From NCBI GenBank assembly GCA_029817715.1, contig JARUPY010000397.1, positions 9,052,001-9,116,000 of the forward strand: 64,000 bases of DNA, read 5' to 3'. Within the stretch, counting starts at the first letter, position 1, and each line of letters begins with the position of its first letter. The stretch comes from Melastoma dodecandrum (lineage: Eukaryota; Streptophyta; Magnoliopsida; Myrtales; Melastomataceae). The translations under genes and the position numbers were made by a program. Below are positions 1-12,227 of this stretch, piece by piece. The notes beneath the pieces are model-generated. The model made no database searches. It saw only the letters and a program-made list of their open reading frames with translations, and was not told the origin of the DNA.

Positions 1-1821
1 GGCTAGTTTCGAAAACCTCAAGAGACGACTTTGCGAAGCACTAGTTCTAGCGCTTCCGAAACTTCAAAAATATGTTTGAGGTGGAATGTGATGCTTCAGG
101 GACTAGAATTGGAGGGGTCCTAATTCAAGAGGGTCAACTGATCCCCTACTTTTGTGAAAAGCTGAATGGATCGCAGCTGAACTATTCAACTTATGACAAG
201 GACTTTTTTGCAATAGTTCGAGCATTGGAGAATTGGAGTCACTATCTGATGCCGCGATAGTTTGTCCTTCAGACAAACGACGAAGCTTTGAAGCACATAA
301 ATGGGCAAGTCAAGCTCAACAAGCGACATACGAAATGGGTGGAGTTCCTTCAAACATTCACATTTGTGCTGAAACACAAGTCTGGAGCAAAGAATGTGGT
401 TGCGGATGCCTTATCAAGGAAAATGACGTTAATTAGTATGATGGAATCCAAGTTGATTGGATTTGAGGCGCTGAAGGAGCTGTATAGCACCGATGACGAT
501 TTCAAGGAGATTTACCACGAGTGTTTGACCAAGGTAGTGGAGCATTACCATCTTGTCAGTGGTTTTCTATTTCGAGGTTCAAGACTATGCATTCCTCGAA
601 GTTTCGTTCGAGAGTTGCTGATTCGAGAAGTTCATGGAGGAGGGATTGCTGGCCCTTTCGGAGTGCAGAAGACATTTGAAATGTAGCACGAACATGTCTA
701 TTGTCCAGGGATGAACAAAGCCATCCATGTGCTGGTTCGATGGTGTAGCATTTGTCAGCGAGCAAAGAGTCATATCCAGCCACAAGGCCTCTACCCTCCT
801 CTACCAATGGCAGATCGTCCATGGGAGCATGTCAACATGGACTTCGTTCTTGGTTTTGCCTCGAAAGCAGTGATAAAAGGACTCCATAATGGTGGTTGTT
901 GATCGATTCTCGAAGATGGCACATTTCATTCCTTACAGGAAGACTGACGATGCCACTAATGTTGCGGATCTCTACTTTCGAGAAATTGTTCGGCTGCATG
1001 GTATTCCAACGACGATTGTATCTGATCGTGATGCAAAGTTCCTAAGTTACTTCTGGAAGACATTGTGGCGCAAGCTTTGGAACGAAACTACCATTAGCAC
1101 CACTTGTCACCCTCAGACTGATGGCCAAACGGAGGTAGTTAATCGAACAATGGGAGCCATCCTTAGAACAATGGTGTCAAAGAATCAGAAGGATTGGGAC
1201 ATCAAGCTTGCCCATGCCGAATTTGCATACAACCGAGCTCCTCACAGCACTATGAAAGCATCTCCCTTTGAGGTAGTTTATGCTATTAACCCGCAGGTGC
1301 CTATTGATCTATTACCGATGCCAAGAAAGGATGCCGTGAACATGGATGCTGTCAAATGAGCCGAGGCAATGCTGAAACTCCACCAGTAGATTCGAGTAAA
1401 TATAGAGAAGCAAAATGAAAGATACATGAAGAAGGCAAACCAGGGACGTAAAGAACGGATCTTCCAACCCGGTGACCTGGTGTGGATTCATCTTCGTAAG
1501 GAAAGGTTTTCTACTAGACGAAAGAATAAACTCATGCCTCAAGCAGAAGGACCTTTTTGTGTGGTGGAACGGATCAACAATAACGCCTACAAGATCGACC
1601 TCCCGGGGGAATATGGAGTTTTGGCAACTTTCAATGTTCAGGACCTGGCACCACACGACGATAGTGAAGACCCCTTAGATTTGAGGACAAATCTTTTCCA
1701 ACAAAGGGGGAATGATGCGCACTACAACCAGATCGAAGAAGTTACAATCAAGGAGGAAGTTGTGGCCTATAATGTGCTGGAGTGGATTGGACCAAGTAAT
1801 GCTCCATTTGGGCAAGTTTGA
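1..1821 (+). pseudogene. Ty3/gypsy pol fragment, family A (RNase H and integrase)
   Basis: This is the 3' part of a retrotransposon polyprotein cut by the window edge. A frameshift near base 70 precedes an RNase H segment starting [10 protein letters not shown] stop at 258-260 replaces the residue after LMPR, and the frame then continues with the [10 protein letters not shown] and VADALSRK motifs. The integrase follows: a zinc-binding part with CSICQRAKS, then the catalytic core with Asp in NMDFV, Asp in VSDRDAKF and Glu in TEVVNRT. The C-terminal GPF-type module ([19 protein letters not shown]) ends the domain. Further stops at about 684 and 1357 and a frameshift near 850-890 inactivate it. 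The last frame (1426-1821) runs 109 bases into the LTR that begins at 1713. The copy at 45783-49706 is its closest relative in the window. The domain order RNase H-integrase is that of Ty3/gypsy elements. Confidence 0.9.
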
Positions 1822-2273
1822 AGCATTTTGGAGAAGTAAAGACCCCTACTTAAGACCCAGCCCATGGAAGGACGAATTTGTAGTATTAGAGTCTTAAATG
1901 GAGTCATTTATGAAGTTAGTGGGATGGTGGTAGTGGGGGAATTGATTAAGGCGTTAGTGGAGAGTGCATTTAGTGCATTTAGTACATTTAATGCAGTTTG
2001 TCTAGAACTCTCTCTTCGAAGTTTTTTAAAGGGTTCTATGCCGATGGAGAAGGGGAGCTCTTTTGGGAAGTTTAACCTTGAGTGGTTCTTTCTTTTCTCT
2101 GTATCACTTAGCCTAGAATCTAAGTGTGGTGAGTTGAGAGAGTTTCCGCAGCCTTTCGTTCACGAGGGTGCCATCGCTGTATCCGGGTTCGAGGTTGTTC
2201 TATCCAGACCTTGTTCGGGTTTGTTCTTAATTTGTTTAGGTTCAAGTTTACTTTGTCGGGTGTTTCCGCATCA
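1713..2273 (+). repeat. 3' LTR of family A element
   Basis: The LTR begins TGATGC directly after the purine-rich tract CAACAAAGGGGGAA (1699-1712) and ends GCATCA, so the termini are a 6-base inverted repeat. Its 561 bases match, in reverse orientation, the LTRs at 45259-45782 and 49707-50265, which fixes both ends. The region after the LTR is unrelated to the element. Confidence 0.88.
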
Positions 2274-3259
2274 ATTTTTCAATTCAAAAGTTGGGATATG
2301 ACTTGATATGCCTGTTGTGAATGCTTTGATTGTGAAAGATTTCGCATATAGCCACACTATATGTGATACTCCATCTTCAAATTTAAAAAGCATTGATGAA
2401 GTGTAGAGGTAACGATCCCATGGTCATGCAACATGGGTGACCGAGAATCACATTGTAAGTCGTATTTGAATTCACAATATAAAATGTAATTCTAAATTTC
2501 ATGTCTCCTAAGATAAGAGTGAGAAATATTTTCCCATCTACTCATTCTTCGCCATGATTGAATTAATGTATAATTATTCAACTACCTAATAAGTCATCAA
2601 CCCCTAATTCAATCTCTTTAAGTGCTTTTAATGATAGGATGTCGGTTGTTAAACCTGAATAATTTAGGATATGGTTAACTTTCATACCCCATGTGTATCA
2701 AGACATAAATAATTGTCACGAACAATACTCATGGCTTTGGGAGAGTTCTTCATTAGAGAGTGTGATCATCGCATCGTCCTCATACGGCTTCTTGATTGAC
2801 ATTGCCGTTGAGGTTTAAGGGATGTCAACCTTTACAGTTGGTCATTCTTTATAGAGCTTCTCTTGATGAAAGCTTCCGAAAACGTTGCGAGCTTTTGAAA
2901 TAGCATCCCAGAAAGATGCCTTCAAATTTTACTAAATTGTCCTTAGAAGGTATTCAACTTACCTTCATCGACGAGTACCCTTCTTCCCACAAGCTGTCGA
3001 TCGATGATCAGTTTGGCCGTGAAGCACATCATCCGATCCTAGATTTGGAGACATTACCTTGATTGATTACTCGCAGTCAAAGCATTAATAATGATATAAT
3101 ATATAAAGAACAATTATATAATGCAAAATGAAGTTGTATAACAGATTTGATATTATGTTTGTGGACAACATCGTCTATTATGTCTTTTTTTCTGAGATAT
3201 GTCACATGTTGATTTGTTAGTTCTTTCTTTAATGTTCATTTCAATATGTATTGCCTTAG
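2274..3259. other. Unassigned AT-rich DNA
   Basis: I see no recognisable coding region, RNA gene or repeat here. It lies between the family A LTR and the MULE pseudogene and could include one end of that transposon, but I could not find matching terminal inverted repeats by eye. Confidence 0.4.
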
Positions 3260-4300
3260 CTTTGTTTGCATCCGATTGTGGTTGGGGGTGGCCATTGGGA
3301 ATTGATAAAGTGGCCAATATTCACGACAATCGAAGGATTCCCATTTCCAAAGCAGATGAAATTCTGATTCTCTCAACTATAGAATTTACTGAAGCAAGTG
3401 TTGTTATCTATATGAACATAAGCAAAACAAGCCATAGCATGGGAACATGGAAGAATGTTGTAGATTTTCCACTTCTTGCAAGTGCATATCCTCTTACTCA
3501 ACGAGACATTCTATGTTTGATATTTTCCCTGTGTCATAACAACTGTGTGGTTCATCTCTGTCAATCATAACAACCCAAAATCGTTTGCTTTGTGTGTATT
3601 TCTTGTGACATGATCTATGCACACTTTCGTGATTTTCTCCCCACTATTAAGTGCATCATTAGCCTATAGCGTCAATCGCTCTAGTACGCTACTTAATTGG
3701 AGAAAGCCTTCCATACCAAAGCTGACACAGTATATTCTTTGCCACAAGTATAACTAGATTGTAGCTCTCACTTAAATTAGTCGTGATAATTCCAATTCGA
3801 TGATACCCATCTTTAGATAGCGTCCATTGAACTAAATGCATTTCATCGAAGAATTCGATTGTTGTAGGCAATAACTTCAACAAGCTTCTTAGGATGTGCT
3901 TGTATTTTGGAGCATAGCTTTACGGGCAGCAATTACTAACCTCTTCTTGCAAACAATATTCTTATAGCGAGAGTTAAAGTTGCTAGTGACATGACGAATA
4001 CAAAATCTATGAAGGGCAAATGGTGGTGTCCATCATATATCAACGTCCTCAACAACAGTCGTGATTCTAGAGTGACGATCCGAAATCAAACAAATTCCAT
4101 TAGTAGGATCACACACAACGTAACTCTTAAGATATTTTAAAACCAATATAGCTCTCTTCGTCAACAATTGTGAATGCTAATGGCACAGTATGATTCGAAC
4201 CATCCAAACTACAAGCTATTAGAAGCTTCTATTTATCTAGGACGACAATAGTTGAAAGCCATAATGCTTTGTCCAAATACACAAAATACCTTATAAGAAG
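3260..4300 (-). pseudogene. Mutator-like (MULE) transposase remnant with SWIM zinc finger
   Basis: Reading the minus strand by codons gives several pieces of a MuDR-type DDE transposase. Around 4150-4215 it reads LLIACSLDGSNHTVPLAF and TIVDEES, the segment carrying the first catalytic Asp region. Around 3975-4095 it reads GICLISDRHSRITTVVEDVD, a TGA stop, then a part with HRFCIRHVTSNFN, typical of the second catalytic block and the following His-rich motif. Around 3400-3485 it reads CTCKKWKIYNILPCSHAMAC, a SWIM zinc finger (C-x-C...C-x-H) that closes such transposases. Frames shift between the pieces and several stops are present, so it is dead. Transposases of this family cut and paste DNA flanked by terminal inverted repeats; I could not place these repeats. 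A FAR1-type gene is less likely because of the decay. Confidence 0.8.
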
Positions 4301-4968
4301 TGAATTGAGAATCTCTTAAAATGTACGAAGCACCCAATCAACTATGTTGCCTTCATATGAAGCTCTAATAACATTCAATGGTACAAATAGAAGCTTTTAA
4401 TAAATAGAAGTTGCTTGAAGTAGCGACTTTCTGTTGACACAGAGAAATATTTCGAATTGACTTAAGGGAGGGACGAAGAAGTACAGAGAGAACTCGTGGA
4501 AAGAAGAGTTTCAATCCTTTTGATATCCATCCATCTTGGAGAGAGGCTTACAGATTTTTTTTTGATATGTTCGACATTGTTGACACAAATATAAGGATTT
4601 GTTAATACATGATGAACTTTATCGAGAAAGAATCTAACTTCAGGAGATATAATGTATCCTAAGAGGATTTGGTTTCCTGAAGTAACTCTGACGTGTAGAG
4701 AATTTCATTTAAATAGTAAAGCCAGATCTACTCCACAGCGGTATCGACTTCCCGAGACTGAAAGGTTTTCAATGATAGAATGTTTATCTCGAGATAAGTG
4801 GCCGCACTCGAGACAGAACACGGGGGCCCATGACTCGAGGTTATCTCCCCTAGTGTTAGAATTGATTTGGATCACGGATACGCATCTTCCATGATGACGT
4901 CATCTTGAAGGTAATACTTCAAGAGCACGATCTTGTTCTCGAGATGATTTCTCATGGAAATGAGAAAT
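4301..4968. other. Unassigned DNA with CTCGAG motifs
   Basis: No supported gene. It may include the decayed N-terminal part of the MULE and its flank. A short motif GAAGTAGCGACTTT near 4420 recurs in the hairpin cluster at 10400-10510. Several CTCGAG palindromes occur at 4800-4945. The last five bases (GAAAT, 4964-4968) are the target duplication of the adjacent LTR element. Confidence 0.4.
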
Positions 4969-5736
4969 TGTTTACACATGAAAATTTCGGTCTTTCATGA
5001 AAAGAGCGCGTCACACTCGAGAAAGATTTTTTACTAGTATGTCGAGAAATAATCTTTGATTAAAGGTTTGTGATTCTCAAGAATAGCGTTTTAAGAAAGA
5101 ATCTTTGATTGAAGAAACTCTTGAGAAAATCTTTATATTACTATAGAATATAAATATTATATTAAAAAGAAACTAAAGATTCAAAGTGGAAATATATTAA
5201 AATATATTTTCAGCTAATATTTAATCGGTTTCTCCGCAAATTAAAGAACGTGGTTAATTAGTCGTTCATAACTACCCAAACAATCTGATAAAATGGAGAA
5301 CGTGCTTGAAAATCGAAGACTGCCAAGGAGAACGTGTATCTACCTGCCAATTAAAGATCTCTATAAAATTCCAGTTGGATTCTCAGGACACCAACAACAC
5401 AACTAAAACACATAACTTCAATTTTACTCTCCTTATTCCAACATCCTGAAAGTGTCTTCAAAAGCGTCTTGAAACCATCATCACCTAAAGGGACCTGCCA
5501 TAGCCGCCGTTCGACAACCGTCGACCGTCGTGAAGCACCTCGCAGCCGTTCTCAAGTCCTTTTTGTTGTTTTTTCCATTCACGTCATGTCTGTAAGTGTT
5601 GACTTGTAATTCAGTACTGTTTGATTCAGTTCCAATATTGTATTTACCTTTCAACTTGCATTCATTTACTTTACGGCTACCACACAAAACACTGTAATAT
5701 TTGATGTGTTGCAAGGGACACAATTCCAAGCCAACA
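4969..5736 (+). repeat. 5' LTR of element N
   Basis: 768 bases, TGTT...AACA. Shares long stretches with 8748-9567, including the block with TCGGTCTT, the CGAGAAATAATCTTTGATT block, and the tail with TTCACGTCATGTC and CACAATTCC. The two LTRs differ at many positions and by small indels, so the insertion is not recent. Confidence 0.88.
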
Positions 5737-8733
5737 CGTATTTGACGACCACAGTGGGAGTCGGAGAATTAAAAATCCACAAAAAAATCATAAAAGATGC
5801 ATCAGGCCAAAAAGAATGCTATAGAGGTATACCCTAACGATATAGGGGATCCCAATAAAATTAAAATGAGAAAAATCAAGATGCGCTGATAAGGCCCCTG
5901 AATAATCCCTGGCTTGATTATTCACCTAATGATTTTACAACCAAATAAGAGTTTGGTAATGTTATAAGATAGTTAAAACTGGAATTGGCAAAAAGTTGTA
6001 GGAAATTGGAAATGCGAATGAATGTGAAACTCCAAGAATTAATAGATGGCATAAGTCTCCTTAAGAGTGATAGATTTGAGAAAAAGGCTAAGCCTCTATG
6101 AGAAAAAACATTTATGGGTGGCTCAAAGAGTCGGTTTCTCAAATATATATTCTTCTCAAGTTCCTGCGATTATACCGAATGGGAAAATACCAAGCACTTC
6201 TGAGTTAAATCCCATAATTATTGCACCTAATCTTATGGAATCGCAGGTGATAAAGGGATATGATCCCCGATTTGGAAATTTTATCGAGACAAATCTCATA
6301 GATATGTCCTGGAGTTAAGGTAGAAGGAATTCCAAGAGAAATCCTGTCAGAGCGAAAATGAATGTATGGGTAGCTCAATTTTAATGGAGGATGTAGTTGA
6401 ATCTATCGTGTCATCTTCTGACCAAGATTACATCCCCCTCGAGAGAAAAGCTCCCAGGGAAGATAAAGATGAAGAAATGGTGTTTTAACAATATACTTCC
6501 TCACATAAAAAATGTGACGAGAAAATTGACAAGTATGATGTGTACTTATTATTGAATCAAATAGACATTATAAGTATCAATGTACAAGAAATTGAAATTG
6601 ATGGATTTCCAACGAGTGATGGGATCTCAATGGATGATACTTTCGAGATATATTAGAGTGAAATCCAACCATGCAAGTATTTTGTTGGTATATCGAGAAA
6701 ACTCAAACAATCGAGCGATGTTAAAAGATTCGATCGATTAAATAGACGACAAAACTTTCGCTGAAGTGCGATGGCTTCGGACCACCTAATTTGATTAAGA
6801 AGTTGTAGATGAATTTTAACAGACAAAAATTTCATCGAACTCGAGAATGGAAAATTTGTAAAAAAAAAAAAGAATGGGTCTTCTCGAGGGAAAAAGAAGA
6901 CAATTATGTAACTTTAAGTAAAAGAAATTTTTTATCATTATATTTATTTTTTCATTTCCAAGACCTAGCATCTCGAGAACGTGATGTCACCCGTAAGAAT
7001 ACCGGTTGACATCACTACAAAAGCAATAATCATGTGATGACACATGAATTCTGGCCCCTTGTTCGTGTTTTTATTTCGAGGCAGAGAAAGCCAAGAGAGG
7101 CACAAATATCTTCTCGAGACAAGACTCAAAGGTTCTCAAGAAAGAGTATCTCGAGAGAAAAGTCGAGAAAAACTTGTAAAGTTATGGCCAGAAAATCAAA
7201 GCAATGTGTGATCTCGAGATCATAACCATTACATTATGTTTCTCGACATTGGACAGGCAATAACTCATTCAAGACGTCCTCAAATCGAAAAATACCAACC
7301 ATAAAAGTTGTAGCTAAAGAAGAAAAGGAACTAACTCAACTTGTCTTGAGTTAATCCGATTGCTATTGCAAAACATATGGTTAAAGTACTGAATGAGTGT
7401 TCTAATCTCGAGATCAAATCTTGAGATATCATAATAATAGTTGTGACTTCGACCAATCATAACGCGTCCAAGATGACCTTGAATGAAAAATCTCAAAACA
7501 TCAAAGTTGTAGAAGTGCCAGAATGAAAACTATCCCAAGTAATTTTGAGTTAATCTGATCTCTGTAGTCAAGGGTATGATGAAAATACTGAAAAGGTGCT
7601 GTTGTTATAGAGATGAGAACAGAGGAGTTCCGACTTCGACCTATCAAAGCATGAAAGTTGTAAAATAGTAAGAGAGGGCATAATTCCAACTAAGCTCGAG
7701 CAAAGTGAGGATTTGTGGCCAAAGTTATGCACAGTGGACAGAAATGATGTTCCAGCTCGAGTACATAAGTGTTGTGTTTTATATTTTAATTATATCTCGG
7801 GCTACACATGCTCGATTCGGATGCACAACCTATCCACACGACTAGAAGAGAATAAGGAAGAGGATTGATTTGACGTCGTTTGAGTCCGTCCGGGAATGGA
7901 AAAGTAATGCCCCCGGGAGTGGATTGCCGACGCTCCACTTCATCCTCTCGGCCTTCGGTCTTCCCGAGCCTGTGGGTAAGCGTTTATTCACGCATATTAA
8001 CACACAAGAAAATAGGAGAATCTTGAGGCACCCATATTCTATGGCTGTTGACATCCTTTGCCCACATCTTGGGCACTTAAAGCCTCAGTAGCAAGGAGTT
8101 AGTGACCCGACTTCTTAGTATGGTTCTTATTTCGAGCTTTTCTAGGAATAAGATGGATGAAATGTAGAATGTAAAGGCATAATTTGCTTGTAGAGGCAAG
8201 GCAGGAAAATCCTCTCGAGAAGCAATCTCGTTATCCTGGCCTTAATAAGACACTTAATTTCAAGTCCTCAAAGTTTATTAGATAATTTTTCCTCCCAGTG
8301 TTCATTACCATCTTATGTGGAAGGGAAACAAAGAAATTCCTTTCTATTCTCCCAATCAATTGGGTCGAGAAAATCCTTCTAACCTTTTGATTAGTTACAC
8401 CCAGAAATTAAGTAGTCGAATGGAACTTCGCCGTCATTTAAAAATTGTCGGAAGGAGCAAATGGCCCAATGCAAGATGAGGAGGGTCATCATCAGGTAGA
8501 ACCAACCTCTGATAATCCATCTTGAAATATTTCCAGATGCTTGGTTGAAGCGTCTTCTACACTGTCTTGGAGCAATGAAGATTGTTGCGCAAAGCTGTCT
8601 TCCTCGAGATCATACACATCGGATCTTCGTCGCTCGGGATTATCTATTAAGGGCCACATCAAAGGGGTGTGTAGTGGAGATGTTAAGATTCGTGATGTCG
8701 AACCATGTAAACATTGGTTGACATCACGACACT

Positions 8734-8747
8734 AAAGGGGGAGTCAA
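8734..8747 (+). other. Polypurine tract of element N
   Basis: AAAGGGGGAGTCAA ends exactly where the 3' LTR starts. In LTR retrotransposons this purine run primes plus-strand cDNA synthesis, and its side fixes the orientation of the element. Confidence 0.8.
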
Positions 8748-9567
8748 TGTTTACACATAAAAATTTCGGTCTTACTCGAGGGGAGCGTGCCACTCTCGAG
8801 AAAGATTTTTTACGAGTATCTCGAGAAATAATCTTTGATTGAAGGTTTGTGAATATCGAGAAGAGCGTCTCGAAAAAAAATCTTTGATTGAAGATCATCT
8901 CAAAAAAAATCTATATATTACTAGAGAATATAAATATTATATTAAAAAGAAACTCGAGATCTAAACTGAAAATATATTAAAATATAATTTCACCAAATAT
9001 TTAATCAGTTTCTCCCTAAATTAACGAACGTGGTTAATAATTGTTCATAATTGCCCAAACAATTTGATAAAGTGGAGAAAGTTCTTGAAGATCAACAACA
9101 GTCGAGGAGAACGTGTATCTACCTGCCGATTAAAAACGTCCATAAGATCCCAGTTGAATTCTCAGACTAACAACACAACTCAAACACATAACTTAGATTT
9201 TACTCTCTTTTTTCCCAGCATCTTGATAGTGTCCTGAAAAGCGTCCTAAAACCAGCGTCCCGTAATCATCATCACCTTTACTGCATCCGACCACCTATCC
9301 ATCAAGGTAGATTCCACTAAAGGGATATGCTGTAGCCGCCGTTCGACCGCCGCCAACCTTCGTGAAGCACCTTGCAGCCCTCAAGTCCTATTTGCTGTTT
9401 TTTCCGTTCACGTCATGTCCGTAAGTGTTGAAATGTAATTCGGAACTATTTGATTCAATTCCAGTATTGTATTTACCTTTCAACTTGCATTCATTTATTT
9501 TACGGTGACCACACAAAGCATTGTAAAATTCGATATGTGATGCAGGGGACACAATTCCGTGCCAACA
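8748..9567 (+). repeat. 3' LTR of element N
   Basis: 820 bases, TGTTTACAC...GCCAACA, followed by the duplicated target GAAAT. It is about 50 bases longer than the 5' LTR, mainly from extra sequence near 9240-9320 that is shared with the partial copy at 9848-10178. Confidence 0.88.
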
Positions 9568-9847
9568 GAAATCCCAAGGACAAAGCCCCACGTTTCTCAA
9601 GACTAGAAAATACGCTAAGTATATCCTCCGGAATTCTCGAGATAAAGTTAATGTTTTGGAGGCACGTGACGATATATTGACGAAAGACTCTTTGAAAATT
9701 AACTAGAAGACACGATCTCCCACGTACCCTACAAAATAGGGATTTGATCGTGTAAAAAGGCGTAAAAGAAGGAGGCAGAAGGACACGATCAACTCAACAA
9801 ACCCAGAATTTGTCTAAGTTGGTCTATAGCTTTTGCTCGCTTCACCA

Positions 9848-10178
9848 GTGTCTTGAAGCAGTGTCCCGAATCTACCATCACCTTCGCTACATCCGACCAC
9901 CGATCCACCAAGGTAGATTCCATTAAAGGAATCGTAGCCGTTGTTCGTCCGGCGACCGTCTGTTTGGAGCCCCCCGTCGTTGTTTTCAAGTCCCTTTCGT
10001 TGTATTTTCGTTCACGTTATATCTGTAAGTAGTGTAGAATCTTGAACTTTGTAATTCAGCACTGTTTTATAAATTCAAGTATTCGTTTCTTGTTCAATTT
10101 ACTTTCTTTTACTTTATGGTGACCACAAATCACTGTAAAATTCAATACATGTTGTGGGGGACATATTCCACGCCAACA
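9848..10178 (+). repeat. Third, partial LTR copy of the N family
   Basis: This stretch matches the last ~340 bases of the N-family LTR: the CATCCGACCACC and AAGGTAGATTCCA block, the TTCACGTTATATCTGTAAGT block and the terminal ...CGCCAACA. The front of the LTR is missing. It belonged to a second, related insertion next to element N, or to its truncated remnant. Confidence 0.7.
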
Positions 10179-10179
10179 C

Positions 10180-10510
10180 TTTCTTTTGTAGTAAAGAAAA
10201 TCCCGAGTACAAGTAGCGACATTCTTGCCAACAAATATTGCCCTCTCTATGCAAAGTTGTTACTTGAAGTATCAAGTTATTTCATAGTAGAAAGTAGCAA
10301 TTTCTGATACTTGGAGAAAAAACTACAAGCGACGGCCCAAGACGTGGGGCTTTCCTTTCTATGCGAAATCGGTACTCGAGATAGTGACTTTCTTCATGGT
10401 AAAAGGAATCGCTACTTCAAGTAGCGATTTCAGCGGGGTTGAACATGAGACGCTATTTGAAGTAGCGACTTCTTTCCTGAAGTAAAGTCGCTACTTCAAG
10501 TGGCAATTTA
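10180..10510. repeat. Cluster of short inverted repeats around AGTAGCGA
   Basis: Two near-perfect hairpins are visible. The first (about 10407-10429) is AATCGCTACT, loop TCA, AGTAGCGATT. The second (about 10458-10498) has 13-base arms GAAGTAGCGACTT and AAGTCGCTACTTC around a 13-base loop. Further copies of the core (AAGTAGCGAC, GAAAGTAGCAATTT) lie at 10215-10310. The motif also occurs near 4420. No coding potential is seen. Confidence 0.65.
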
Positions 10511-12227
10511 GGGACCTTAATCCACCGACTTTGAAACTTTGTGCCATATTCGACAAAACTTTCCTAAATTAACGATAATACCATACAATCCTCGCAAGGG
10601 GAGGTGACACAGTTTGCGAAGGGTTGGGCTCTCGAGTCTTCAAAGGGCATGGTTTGGGGGGCTCATGCTCGGGAGATGACTAAAATGAGTTTATCTTCAT
10701 AAACTGTAATTTTAATATGAATGAAAATTCTTACATTTCTAAAATGTGACCCGAGTTTTCTCACGGTGATACAACTATATGCCGAGTTTTCCGAGTATTA
10801 AACATGAAACACTACAAGTGAAGTGTTTCGTTTTTCCCAAATACGAACTGTGTATGCTACCATCTGTGGTGTTCCGAATTTCACATATGTGAAATTAAAT
10901 GACTTCTATTTCAAGATTAAAAAGCGTAAAACCCTTCCGTGAATTCGTTCCCATAGCTAACGTTTATGCAACGACTTTGCATTTACTACATGTGATAAAA
11001 TTGCGATATTGTCTCACATTTAGGAAACGAGTTTCACATTTAGAAATTGTATGAAAACCTTCTCAATTTAATTTTTGTTTCCTAAATACGGGTCATAATT
11101 ATAAAATTTTAAAACATCAATTTTGCCAAATTCTTTTATTTAATGACAGTATTAACACTTTTTTTCTCCTTGTATTAGTGGAAGTAACCCAACAGGGCTA
11201 AAAGGAAAAAACCATAACTGCGAGACAACCACGAAAGGAGATATCACAATTGAGCGGGGAACAAGCACCTCATTAAGGATTGACATCAAGGGGCCGCAGC
11301 AGGACCAATTCGGCATGTAGATGAGACATGGCATATTAAGAATGGTTTTTCCTCGGGTTATTGGAGACGATTTGCATGGATGGGTGCAAGAATATTTTGA
11401 GCCGGACAAAACACCTCTTGGACGAGAAATTACCGCTGTTCGGTTGGACAAGTGGGGCCAATGCCCAAATGGGGCGACGAGACAAAAGCCCGGGAATATT
11501 ATGATCAGGCCTAACTGGGAACCTTCGCTAAGACATCTCTATGCTAGGAAGGGTAATTCTTCCTAAAGAGAGAGACTGTTAAGCTGCATACAATGAGTAG
11601 ACGAGAGGTTGTTGGCCCATCGCCTCATGTAAATGTAAACTTCTATTAACTTTCGATCCAAAATATGTAATTTGAAGCCCTTCTTTTCTAATGTGGAAGG
11701 ACTAATATCCTTCGCCATATCATGAAATCACTTCTCAACAAAGTAGGTCGAGTCTGCTTGATTCTTTTGATTTTTGTCCGCACGGTATCCAAATTTTTCG
11801 TCCAATTAATCCGAACTCAATCCGGGTAGCATACCTAACTTTAGTGGTTGAGTCTCCCAAAATGGATGACCGAATACCATAAATTTTAAACTCATACCTC
11901 GCTTACCACTTGGACCAAGTCCTTTGGTTGGGGTAGCTGATTGACAACCCATCCTCTCAATATAAAATAAAAGGCACCAAAAAAGAGAATGGAACAATGA
12001 ATTAAACACTTCAAAGGGCAGCATCTCCTGAGTCTGGGCATTTTTACTTAGAGGCTCGGGCATGCTTACACAACCAACGTGATCTTTGGATGTAGATTCA
12101 TAACGTGGAACTTTTCTAAACTCCCCAAATTTCTGCAGCGCCTGTTGTCGGCTGCAAATACCAGATCAACTCTGTTCTCAAGTTTGAATGAAAAGCATTG
12201 AACACCACAAACCACCTGCAGGACACA
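10511..12227. other. Unassigned DNA including the 3' flank of the DUF3754 gene
   Basis: I recognise no gene. Short ORFs occur at 11321-11566 (plus; contains GDDLHGWVQEYFE, faintly gag-like but too short to call) and at 11806-12063 (minus). The last few hundred bases should hold the 3' untranslated region of the minus-strand gene that stops at 12228; I could not fix its polyadenylation site. Confidence 0.4.

Larger units (their letters stand above)
4969..9567 (+). mobile_element. Non-autonomous LTR retrotransposon (element N)
   Basis: Two direct repeats, 4969-5736 and 8748-9567, start TGTTTACACAT and end GCCAACA, so each is bounded by TG...CA. The element is flanked by an identical five-base duplication GAAAT (4964-4968 and 9568-9572), the signature of integrase-mediated insertion. 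A polypurine tract (AAAGGGGGAGTCAA, 8734-8747) abuts the second repeat, which sets the orientation as plus. The 3.0-kb interior has no recognisable gag, protease, RT or integrase and only short unrelated ORFs, so the element must have depended on enzymes from elsewhere. I could not match the sequence after the 5' LTR (from 5737) to a common tRNA primer site. The interior and LTRs are unusually rich in CTCGAG palindromes. Confidence 0.88.

Noticed and set aside
1..2273. Endogenous pararetrovirus or other integrated plant virus
   Set aside because: Integrase, LTRs and target duplications define LTR retrotransposons; no movement or coat protein motifs are seen.
11321..11566. Possible gag or host gene (contains GDDLHGWVQEYFE)
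   Set aside because: Too short, with no further Gag motif before or after it and no matching neighbour.
11806..12063. Minus-strand ORF downstream of the DUF3754 gene
   Set aside because: No recognisable domain, and it lies in the probable 3' flank or UTR of that gene.
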